Assembly: GCA_025362975.1 (NCBI GenBank)
Contig: JANYES010000013.1
Location: forward strand, 1-64,000
Length of the DNA: 64,000 bases
Source: Alphaproteobacteria bacterium
GTDB lineage: Bacteria; Pseudomonadota; Alphaproteobacteria; Rickettsiales; SXRF01
Direction: 5' to 3'
Shown here: positions 17,476-25,326 of the stretch, in pieces
How the letters are laid out: each line of letters starts with the position of its first letter
Position numbering within the stretch: position 1 is the stretch's first letter
The notes under the pieces: generated by a model
Told to the model about the DNA's origin: nothing
Databases searched by the model: none
Seen by the model: only the letters and a program-made list of their open reading frames with translations
Position numbers and translations under genes: made by a program

Positions 17476-19890
17476 ATGTTTACAACCGATATTCGCAAGA
17501 ATCTTGAAGGCTACATCACCGTGGCCTGCATCGCAGCGGCTACTATCGGGCTTGAGCTGGTTCAGACCCGCATCCTTTCCGCGCTATATTACAATCATAT
17601 CGTGTACCTCACCGTCACCATCGCGCTGATGGGGTTTGGCATCGCGGGCGTGGCCGTGAGCTTGTTATCGAACTGCATTACCGACTGGCAAAAGCCGCTG
17701 GCGATTTGCAGCGGGGCATTTGCGGGCTCGATTGTGCTTAGCATCTACATCGTCAGCCGCCTCCCGATGTGGTATCCGAACGCGCCGATTACCACCAAGC
17801 TGGTGTATTCCTACCTGTTGCTGATGCTGCCGTTTTTATGCAGTGGCACGGTTCTGGGGTTGATTTTCATGCGCAACGGTGCGGATATTTTCCGGTTTTA
17901 CTGTGCCGATTTGATGGCGTCCGCCCTGGCGTGCGGGGCGTTTGTGTTGCTGCTCAATCCGCTCGGGGCGAGCGGATTTGTGTGGGTGTGCGTGGCGCTT
18001 GCATGCGCGGCGTTTGTCCTGCTGGCACGCGCGGCGAAATTGCCGAGCCTTGATGTGTACGGCTTCCTGATCGCGGCTTTTGCGCTGTATATGCTGTGCG
18101 GCACGCATCTGGTCAACAACCAGCCCGAGCCGTATAAAACACTGGCCGCTAAAATGCGCATTCCCGGTGCGCATATCGAAGCGACGGAATGGACGCCGAT
18201 TACCCGCCTCGACGTAATCAATATGCCAGGCCGCGGCCTCGATTTGAGTCAGGATTCCGATGCGCATACGCCGTTTATCCACAGCGGGGTCGTCAACGGG
18301 ATCATCAACGGCGCGAGCCACGGACAAAACACGCGCGGTTCGGTGACGCTGGGGTATTTCATGCATGCACCGCATCCCGACCAGTCGCTGGTAATCGGTG
18401 TGGGTGGCGGTATCGATCTTGTGGCATCCCACGCGTACGGGGCGGTGCATACCACCGGTGTAGAAATCAACGGCGTCACGGCGCGCCTGACCAATGGCAG
18501 CTACGCCAATTACCTCGTCTGGCCACACTGGCCGGATGTGAAAGAAGTGGTGGAAGAGGGCCGCCACTACGTCCGTTCACACCCGCATGCCTATGATACC
18601 ATCACCATGAGCGGCATCGACACGTTTTCGGCGCTGAACTCCGGCGCCTACGTGCTGTCTGAAAACTACCTTTACACCACCGAAGCGTTTGAGGATTACC
18701 TGCGGGGCCTGCGCGCGAACGGCATCATGACCATCAACCGCTGGTTCGAGGCCATCCCGCCGCGTGAAAGCTTACGCCTGGCGAGCCTGCATGTCGAAGC
18801 CTCGAAACGACTGGGGATTGAACATCCCGAAAAGAACATCTTCGTCGTGGTCGATAACGACTGGGCGTCCACCTTCATCAAGGCCGAACCGTTCACACCG
18901 GAAGAAATCCATCGCGCTTTCGAGAAGATTGAAAAAACCCGCCTGCGCGTCGTCTACCTGCCGAAGATCTTCCCGCCGGAAGAACAGGCGGCGATTGAAA
19001 AGGGCCTCGCGGCGGGCCGCAACGCCGGGCTGAACGTGGCCAATGATGCTTATGAGCATGTCATCAATCCGCAATCACCGGAAGCGGAAGCGAAATTCCT
19101 CGACGACTACCCGCTTGACGTATCGCCTGTGTTCGACGACCGGCCATTCTTCTTCGAATACCACAAGGGCCTGTCGATCTTTAACTGGAGTCACGATGAC
19201 AACCGCATCCGCAAAAACGTGAAGAACAATCTGTACATCCTGCTGCTGGTGTGTCTCGTGGTTTCCGCCTGCGCCATTGTCGGGCCGCTGATGATCTTCA
19301 ACCGGCAGGGGCTGAAAACGCAAGGCGCGCCCTCGCTGCTACTGTATTTCGCGTGTCTGGGGCTTGGCTTCATGATGGTGGAAATCGGCATGATGCAGCG
19401 TCTGTCGCTGTATCTGGGCGACCCAATGCATTCGATGCTGGTGGTGCTGTCGGGCCTGCTGTTGTTTGCAGGCGCCGGCACGTATTTAAGCGGGCAGCTA
19501 AACGTGACGCGCCAACATCGCTTCCTGCTCGGCACCTGCGGTTCGGCAGTTGCGGTGCTGGGATGGATTATAGTAATGCCTACCGTCATCTGGCTGACGC
19601 AGGAATGGTATTTCGGCTTGCGTGTCATTATCACGCTGCTGAGCATGCTGCCGGTAGGCCTCGTGCTGGGTATACCGTTTGCCACAGGCCTTGAGTATCT
19701 GTCGGGCTATTGCCCGCGGTTTATTCCTTGGGCATGGGGCATCAACGGGCTGACCAGCGTGCTGGCGTCGATCCTTGCCATCATCATCGCCATGCAGGTC
19801 GGGTTTACCATCGTGCTGGTGATCGGTGCTGGAATTTATGCGCTGGGCCTGTTTGCCATCCGTGCACATGTCCGCAACGCGGCACATTGA
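17476..19890 (+). CDS. Polytopic membrane protein with an embedded spermidine synthase-like (SAM-binding fold) domain
   Basis: N-terminal and C-terminal TM bundles around SLVIGVGGGIDLVASHAYGAVHTTGVEINGVTARL...YDTITMSGIDTFSALNSGAYVLSENYLYTTEAFEDYL. Confidence 0.8.
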   Translation: MFTTDIRKNLEGYITVACIAAATIGLELVQTRILSALYYNHIVYLTVTIALMGFGIAGVAVSLLSNCITDWQKPLAICSGAFAGSIVLSIYIVSRLPMWYPNAPITTKLVYSYLLLMLPFLCSGTVLGLIFMRNGADIFRFYCADLMASALACGAFVLLLNPLGASGFVWVCVALACAAFVLLARAAKLPSLDVYGFLIAAFALYMLCGTHLVNNQPEPYKTLAAKMRIPGAHIEATEWTPITRLDVINMPGRGLDLSQDSDAHTPFIHSGVVNGIINGASHGQNTRGSVTLGYFMHAPHPDQSLVIGVGGGIDLVASHAYGAVHTTGVEINGVTARLTNGSYANYLVWPHWPDVKEVVEEGRHYVRSHPHAYDTITMSGIDTFSALNSGAYVLSENYLYTTEAFEDYLRGLRANGIMTINRWFEAIPPRESLRLASLHVEASKRLGIEHPEKNIFVVVDNDWASTFIKAEPFTPEEIHRAFEKIEKTRLRVVYLPKIFPPEEQAAIEKGLAAGRNAGLNVANDAYEHVINPQSPEAEAKFLDDYPLDVSPVFDDRPFFFEYHKGLSIFNWSHDDNRIRKNVKNNLYILLLVCLVVSACAIVGPLMIFNRQGLKTQGAPSLLLYFACLGLGFMMVEIGMMQRLSLYLGDPMHSMLVVLSGLLLFAGAGTYLSGQLNVTRQHRFLLGTCGSAVAVLGWIIVMPTVIWLTQEWYFGLRVIITLLSMLPVGLVLGIPFATGLEYLSGYCPRFIPWAWGINGLTSVLASILAIIIAMQVGFTIVLVIGAGIYALGLFAIRAHVRNAAH

Positions 19891-19925
19891 TATCAGTCAG
19901 ATTTGATTACGCTAAAGATTTAGTA

Positions 19926-20045
19926 GCCCATAAGTGCTCCCGCAGCGCAGACCCTCTCGCAGCAATCTGAGATGCTAAGCGTGCAGGTTACATCCTTCCT
20001 AAGCAGCATCCGCGCCTAATCGCGGGCCGCGATGGGCATTTTTTT
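19926..20045 (+). ncRNA. Candidate structured small RNA with intrinsic terminator (class unknown)
   Basis: Nested complementary arms by eye: GCCCAT(19926-19931)/ATGGGC(20032-20037), CCCGC(19939-19943)/GCGGG(20022-20026), GCGC(19945-19948)/GCGC(20012-20015), GATGCT(19971-19976)/AGCATC(20005-20010), followed by a T run. Confidence 0.35.
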
Positions 20046-20171
20046 AAACTTTGTTCCTTAAAGTCAGCTTGATGCTGGTTAACAGTTTTTCTGTATTTAT
20101 TAAGAAATTAATATTTAACCCAGCCTCGTTTTTGTTTAAGCTGTAGGTCACTCAAACAAACGAGAGAACCC

Positions 20172-20348
20172 ATGTCCTTCGACCAAGCACCAATGCGTTC
20201 CGGAATCGATTTCGAACGCCTGAAAATGGCCCACCGCGTGATGAGGGATATGGCCGAACCCACCGAGCACATGTATCACATGCTCAAAAGCCTCGTGGAT
20301 GACCGCGAACGCTTAGGGCTTAAATTCCCCGAGCATTTTCTCGCTTGA
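20172..20348 (+). CDS. Small hypothetical protein (58 aa) directly upstream of the double-AAA+ gene
   Basis: MSFDQAPMRSGIDFERLKMAHRVMRDMAEPTEHMYHMLKSLVDDRERLGLKFPEHFLA*; below the ORF-track length cutoff; cgagagaaccc upstream. Confidence 0.6.
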   Translation: MSFDQAPMRSGIDFERLKMAHRVMRDMAEPTEHMYHMLKSLVDDRERLGLKFPEHFLA

Positions 20349-20367
20349 GCCTAAACCGCACCCGGGC

Positions 20368-22386
20368 ATGCCTGCGCCGAAAAAAGACGACAAGGTCCCC
20401 GCGTCCGAAAAAGAAGAAAACTTCGAAACTAAGCTGATCAAAAAAGATGCGGTCGCGCTGCAATACCTCGACAAATGCATCGGCGATATGTTCGGCATCG
20501 TCGGCCAGAAAATCATGGACGTGGAAGATGCTCTGCGCGCCAACCCCAACGCCATTCCCAAAACCGACCTCGAAACTAACGTCGACCGCTTAACCGAAGC
20601 GCTCAAATTCAAACCAGTCCAGAAAAAACTGGTGAGTTTCTTCACCTGCTCCGAACGCGGCAATTTCGATGTCATCTTGAAAGCCGCCTGCCGCGACGAC
20701 AAGGTGTCGTCGGCGTATTACGCCAAAAGCCTCGCCGTACTGCTCGATGAGAAAAAACCCGACGTGATCGAAAAAGCGCTGGACCGCAACCAGACGCTGG
20801 TGGGCATGAACTTCATCGGCATGGATAACGAAACCGGCATGTACCATGTCGAAGAATCGCTCGATGTGCTTTTGAGCAGTCGCTACAAGGACCGCGACGA
20901 ATTGTTGTCCAACCTCATCGGCCCGAAACCGACCACGGCGCTTACCCCGCGCGATTACGAATACATGGCCAAAGATTTCCAGGCCATGACCGAAACCATC
21001 CACGGGTATTTAGCTTCCCCAGCCAAGTCCGACGGGCAGGCGGACCCTAAAAACCTGCTGATTTACGGCCCCCCGGGCACCGGCAAAACCGAAATCACGG
21101 CGGCACTTTCGCAGAAACTGAACATGCCCGCCTTCCTCGTGGGCGTTGCTAAAAAAAGCGACGACGGCAATGCCGCCATGACCGAACCCAAACGCGAAGA
21201 TCGCCTGAAAGCACTCGAGCGCGCCGCCTTCATCCTTCGCACTTCGGGCATCAAGGGTTTCCTCGTCATTGACGAATCCGAAGACATCCTGCGCAGCGCC
21301 GGGCAGAACCCGACGGGCAGCAAGGAATACGTCAATCGCCTGCTCAACCACCTCGCCGTGCCGGTGGTGTATATCTCCAACCAGCACTCTTACGACCCTT
21401 CCAACATCCGCCGCATCAGCCCTTGCTTCAGCATGGACTACATGCCGATTTCCGCCAAGGCCAAGGTGATCGCCACGCAGGCGGAAAGCCTAGGTAAAGT
21501 AACGCTCACGCGGGAAGAATCTATCGATCTTGCCGCCAAGGCGGTCGATCTGTCGGTGGCCGATGTCGCTAAATCCATTCGCACCATCTCGCAGCAGTTT
21601 TCGTTCAGCAAAAATCCGCAGAAAGACCATTTCGTCCAGAATATGGAAATCGAAATCGAGCGGGCGCTGCGCATCAAGAACAACGGCGTACCGCCCTCGC
21701 CAAAGCCCACGCCGCTGAATGAAAAGAACTTCCATGCCGAACTGGTTTCCACCAACGCCACCTCGTTTACGGCGCTGCGAAAAAACCCGGCGAAACTGAC
21801 CGGCAAACCGACACTGGTGTTCGGCTGGCCCGGAACCGGCAAAACCTCGCTCGCGCAGGCCATCGTCGGCAAGGCGGGCAAAGACACGCAGATTCCCCCG
21901 CGCGTCATCAACTGGAGCACGATGAAGGACGACAGCGCCTTTGCCATGCAACTCGAATACGCCAAGCGCGATGGTGTGGCCGTGATTATCGACGATATCG
22001 ATCTCAAGACCTTCCAGAAGGAGGCGAACACGATGGAGCGCATTCATGAACACCCGTATCCAGTGATTTTCGTGGGCCGCCTGAACCGTAGCATGTCGCA
22101 AGAAGAAATCGCCGACGCCGTGGACGGGTTCATCCCGCTTTCCACCGATAATTTGACCAAAGAACAGACCGTCGCGGCAGCTAAAAAAATCCTGAATGTC
22201 GATGTGGCGGAGAGTGAGCTGAGTACGGTCGAAAACCTCAACATCCAGTCGATCGTCACCATCCGCGACCATATCGACGCCATCGGCGTACTGGGTGATA
22301 AAAAACTGACGATGGAGTTGATGAAAGAACAAGCCAAGCTGCGTAGCCCCGTATCCGACCCGAGCAAGCGCATAGGGCGGTCATAG
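20368..22386 (+). CDS. Tandem (double) AAA+ ATPase
   Basis: 672 aa; Walker A LLIYGPPGTGKTE with Walker B FLVIDESED, and Walker A LVFGWPGTGKTS with Walker B-like VAVIIDDID. Confidence 0.85.
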   Translation: MPAPKKDDKVPASEKEENFETKLIKKDAVALQYLDKCIGDMFGIVGQKIMDVEDALRANPNAIPKTDLETNVDRLTEALKFKPVQKKLVSFFTCSERGNFDVILKAACRDDKVSSAYYAKSLAVLLDEKKPDVIEKALDRNQTLVGMNFIGMDNETGMYHVEESLDVLLSSRYKDRDELLSNLIGPKPTTALTPRDYEYMAKDFQAMTETIHGYLASPAKSDGQADPKNLLIYGPPGTGKTEITAALSQKLNMPAFLVGVAKKSDDGNAAMTEPKREDRLKALERAAFILRTSGIKGFLVIDESEDILRSAGQNPTGSKEYVNRLLNHLAVPVVYISNQHSYDPSNIRRISPCFSMDYMPISAKAKVIATQAESLGKVTLTREESIDLAAKAVDLSVADVAKSIRTISQQFSFSKNPQKDHFVQNMEIEIERALRIKNNGVPPSPKPTPLNEKNFHAELVSTNATSFTALRKNPAKLTGKPTLVFGWPGTGKTSLAQAIVGKAGKDTQIPPRVINWSTMKDDSAFAMQLEYAKRDGVAVIIDDIDLKTFQKEANTMERIHEHPYPVIFVGRLNRSMSQEEIADAVDGFIPLSTDNLTKEQTVAAAKKILNVDVAESELSTVENLNIQSIVTIRDHIDAIGVLGDKKLTMELMKEQAKLRSPVSDPSKRIGRS

Positions 22387-22574
22387 GTTCAATATCAAAA
22401 GATATCGATAACTTTACGCCGGGAGCAAAGCCGCTGCCGGAAGCGGTAGTGTTGCCGTTCGTGCAGACCGATGCCCTTGTAAAACACACGGCCCGCCTTC
22501 ACGAGGAAGGCGAGCGCGAAGCGTCTTTAGGATATCCATTATGTTCATGAACAGGCGAAGCTGGCTGTGGGGCA

Positions 22575-22856
22575 TTGGAAGAAGTGAGCTTTCAGGAATT
22601 TTGTCTATTCCCTATTTTCAATTACCTCATAAGTAGCTTTCATTCACCCGTGTTGCCGAATGGAAACGCTGGGTACAATATGCCGTTGGTGAAATATGAA
22701 TCCGACCTTTTACAGGATATGATTACGATTCATAATAAATGCACAGGTTTTGCTGACAACGAACCTGCCGAAGCCGCCTATGACCTAGGCGAAGGAATAA
22801 CCGATGACAGCCAATATTTCCTAAACTTGATACCGATTGGTAATGCATTATTATGA
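22575..22856 (+). CDS. Hypothetical small ORF
   Basis: 93-aa ORF in an AT-rich region; no recognised family. Confidence 0.2.
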   Translation: MEEVSFQEFCLFPIFNYLISSFHSPVLPNGNAGYNMPLVKYESDLLQDMITIHNKCTGFADNEPAEAAYDLGEGITDDSQYFLNLIPIGNALL

Positions 22857-22980
22857 GAGGATTCTTCTGGTAAAACTGCACTCTTGTCATCTGTCGCCAA
22901 ATATCAATAATTCAACTATTTATAGCTGAAACATTAACCACTATAAAGAGCTTTCCTGTAATTTGCCTGTTTTTAACATA

Positions 22981-23688
22981 CTATATTACATGACTAAAAT
23001 CAGTGAATATCATCTTTAATGACGTCGCTCCATTTAATTTCACCCTAACTTTTTCAGGCTGCTCAATGGCAAGATGCTCTGTGAATCGGTAGAGCAACGT
23101 TGAATAGCGACATGATTTACGCGTATCGAAGTATAATAACTCCGCTGGCAGCGCATCTTTTGCATCGTATTTGAATGGGGGATAATCACAGGAAATAAGG
23201 CCTAGACGCTTATATAGCTTACTATATGTGCCTATTTCCGCTGTCGTGTAGGCAATAGGAGCCATAGAAAACGCGTAATCAAATGCAGTACGCAGCAATG
23301 CCAGCAAGATAGTTTGCTTGCCTCGCCATTCATAGGCAAAGGCAAGACGGTTTAACTCACTTGCCAGCGCACAGGTAATCACGTCCGGCAAGAGGATGTA
23401 ATGCTCTAATTCTGAAAACGGTTGTAGGAGAACGCGGAAACACCCAATGACGCAGCCATGATGCACTGCACCGAACCATGCCGCTTTTTGGGCTAATGCA
23501 TCGTAGAGATAAGCGCCTTGCTTATCTTTCTTGATTCGCAATCCTGATTTATTGTCTGTCGGGGGAAGCCAGCCTTTCTCAATGACATACACTTCGTGTA
23601 GCAACCGGAGCGCTTCGATAATTTCATCGCCATGCAACTGTCGTATCTCAACGCCTTCAACCATTACGGCAGTGCAGATAGACTTCAT
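22981..23688 (-). CDS. N-acyl amino acid synthase / LuxI-like acyltransferase (FeeM-like, GNAT fold)
   Basis: LLHEVYVIEKGWLPPT...AAWFGAVHHGCVIGCFRVLLQ...ELNRLAFAYEWRGKQTILLALLRTAFDYAF...YKRLGL; adjacent to a LuxR-type gene. Confidence 0.5.
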   Translation of the reverse strand: MKSICTAVMVEGVEIRQLHGDEIIEALRLLHEVYVIEKGWLPPTDNKSGLRIKKDKQGAYLYDALAQKAAWFGAVHHGCVIGCFRVLLQPFSELEHYILLPDVITCALASELNRLAFAYEWRGKQTILLALLRTAFDYAFSMAPIAYTTAEIGTYSKLYKRLGLISCDYPPFKYDAKDALPAELLYFDTRKSCRYSTLLYRFTEHLAIEQPEKVRVKLNGATSLKMIFTDFSHVI

Positions 23689-23761
23689 AAAGACCTCAAA
23701 GCATTATATGTGAACCAAGAAATTCGTTGGGTCGTAGCTTACGAGGTGCAATGAAGTCGCG

Positions 23762-23781
23762 CATACCCCAAACGAGGTATG
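23762..23781. promoter_or_regulatory. 20-bp dyad, candidate LuxR-type operator upstream of the FeeM-like gene
   Basis: CATACCCCAAACGAGGTATG: 8-bp arms with 7/8 complementarity, 20 bp in total, lying between the regulator and synthase genes. Confidence 0.35.
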
Positions 23782-23793
23782 AATAGCGTTATA

Positions 23794-24931
23794 TCAGGAA
23801 TGGCATAAAAGCGGATTGTTGAGAATAGCGCGTATCAAATCGCTTTGGCGGCTGGTGCCAGTCTTTGAAAAAATGGTTTTAAGCTGAGTTTTAGCAGTAT
23901 GCAGGCTGATTTCGACACGCTCAGCATAGTCCTGCAAACGCTCACCCTCTACCAATGCAGCCGTTAAACGCGCCTCCGCAGGAGTAAGTCCATAATGCTG
24001 GTTTAGTAGTGAAGGATTGATAGCACGTTTTTGATTAGGGTTAGTGATGAAAATAACAGCTTTTGGGTGATGCCGTTCAGACTCTGCATGTTCAGGCCTT
24101 AAAGGGCTTATTAAAATGGTTGAGGGAGCACCATGACGGTTAGGTAATGTCATATGACCCCCAGCATGAATACAGCGGCCTACACCTGCAAGGGCTGCGT
24201 CTTTGATTAACTTTAATAGTACAGGATTACGCGTAACTTCTTCTGTATAAAGCCGCCCCGAACGTACACTCAGCCCCATTTTTGATGCCAGTGCCTGCTC
24301 ACCGATACCGTTGCAGAATAGAATCTTTGCAGCAGCATCAACGACAATTATGCCGATATTGGCGTTTACTAATCCTTCTAACGCCGCATTTTGTTGGAAA
24401 GAGAGAGCGTTCAGCCGATTTGAAAGACGAATGGCTTGCGTTAAATGCGGAATAACAAAATTGCAGGAGCGTTTTATCTTTTTCGCCAAACTCCTTTTCC
24501 CCTTCAGCCCGATGCACTCCGAACACGCCGCGAAGATTCTGGCTGAGAGGCAATATGGTTCCCATGACATCGGCGATGCCAATTTGTTTGACCCAATCAT
24601 TGTAGAACTCCGTGCCCGTCAACTCCCGCCGTGCTATCACATCGTCGCTGACGAAAATTTTCCCGAATCCATCCAAAGGAATACTCTGCGCCCATAAATC
24701 CGTTTTATAGTAATGCGCCTCATAGCTGACAACCATGTCTGGAGTATAATTAGTGGTAAAGCCGAGAGGTATAGCTTGCCCTGCATCAGTATCCAACAAT
24801 GCCAAAGCACAACTGTGAGAATCAAACGCTTTGGCAATTAAGCCAACCATACCATCCCACCCGCGCTGCTCGATTGGCGTTGCGTAAATGTCTTCAATCA
24901 GTCTGGAAAGTTTTGCGAAGTCTTTTGACAT
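23794..24931 (-). pseudogene. LuxR-family regulator with C-terminal HTH, split by a 1-nt frameshift
   Basis: N-part ORF 24338..24931 (...GEKEFGEKDKTLLQF) and C-part ORF 23794..24600 (VIPHLTQAIRLSNRLNALSFQQNAALEGL...YGLTPAEARLTAALVEGERLQDYAERVEISLHTAKTQLKTIFSKTGTSRQSDLIRAI) join if one T is removed from CAATTTTGTT (plus strand ~24457-24462). Confidence 0.75.
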
Positions 24932-25193
24932 GATAAACCCTATGCAACAGAACTTGGAGCCTGCTTGAAGGCAAGCAAATTCTTACCATTTGATTTTACA
25001 GGTGTAAACAGTATCTGCTCAATTTTGATTATTTGCCGCCAAGCATGGAGTCACTATAGAATAGACTGACTATATCACGCAGGGCTATTTTGTATGCTTC
25101 TAATGCCCGTAGCGTATACTTACGATTAAAACTCAAAGAAGCATGTTTCCTTTGTTCCTTAAAAGCGGAACAAAGTGAATAATTTTGGATGCT

Positions 25194-25299
25194 CTTGCTT
25201 ACGGGCTATTTACCTCGATCACCTGAAGTGGTCAAGCTATTGAAAAAAATGGCGTATCTGAGATGATTCGAACGTCCGATCTTTGCCTTCGGGAGGCAA
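25194..25299. repeat. Left direct repeat: tRNA-Arg 3'-half remnant plus its 3' flank
   Basis: cttgcttacgggctatt...gtggtcaagctattgaaaaaaatggcgtatctgagatgattcgaacgtccgatctttgccttcgggaggcaa aligns along its length with 33888-33994. Confidence 0.8.
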
Positions 25300-25326
25300 G
25301 ATAAATTCTATGTTGGCATATCTCTG

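Noticed and set aside
19926-20045. Assignment of the structured RNA as 4.5S/SRP RNA
   Set aside because: The conserved GGUCAGG...CCGGAAGGAAGCAGC apical motif is not present; only a loose GCAGG...AAGCAGC resemblance.
21490-22332. 280-aa antisense ORF over the AAA+ gene
   Set aside because: The plus strand carries both Walker motif sets; antisense product has no recognisable family.
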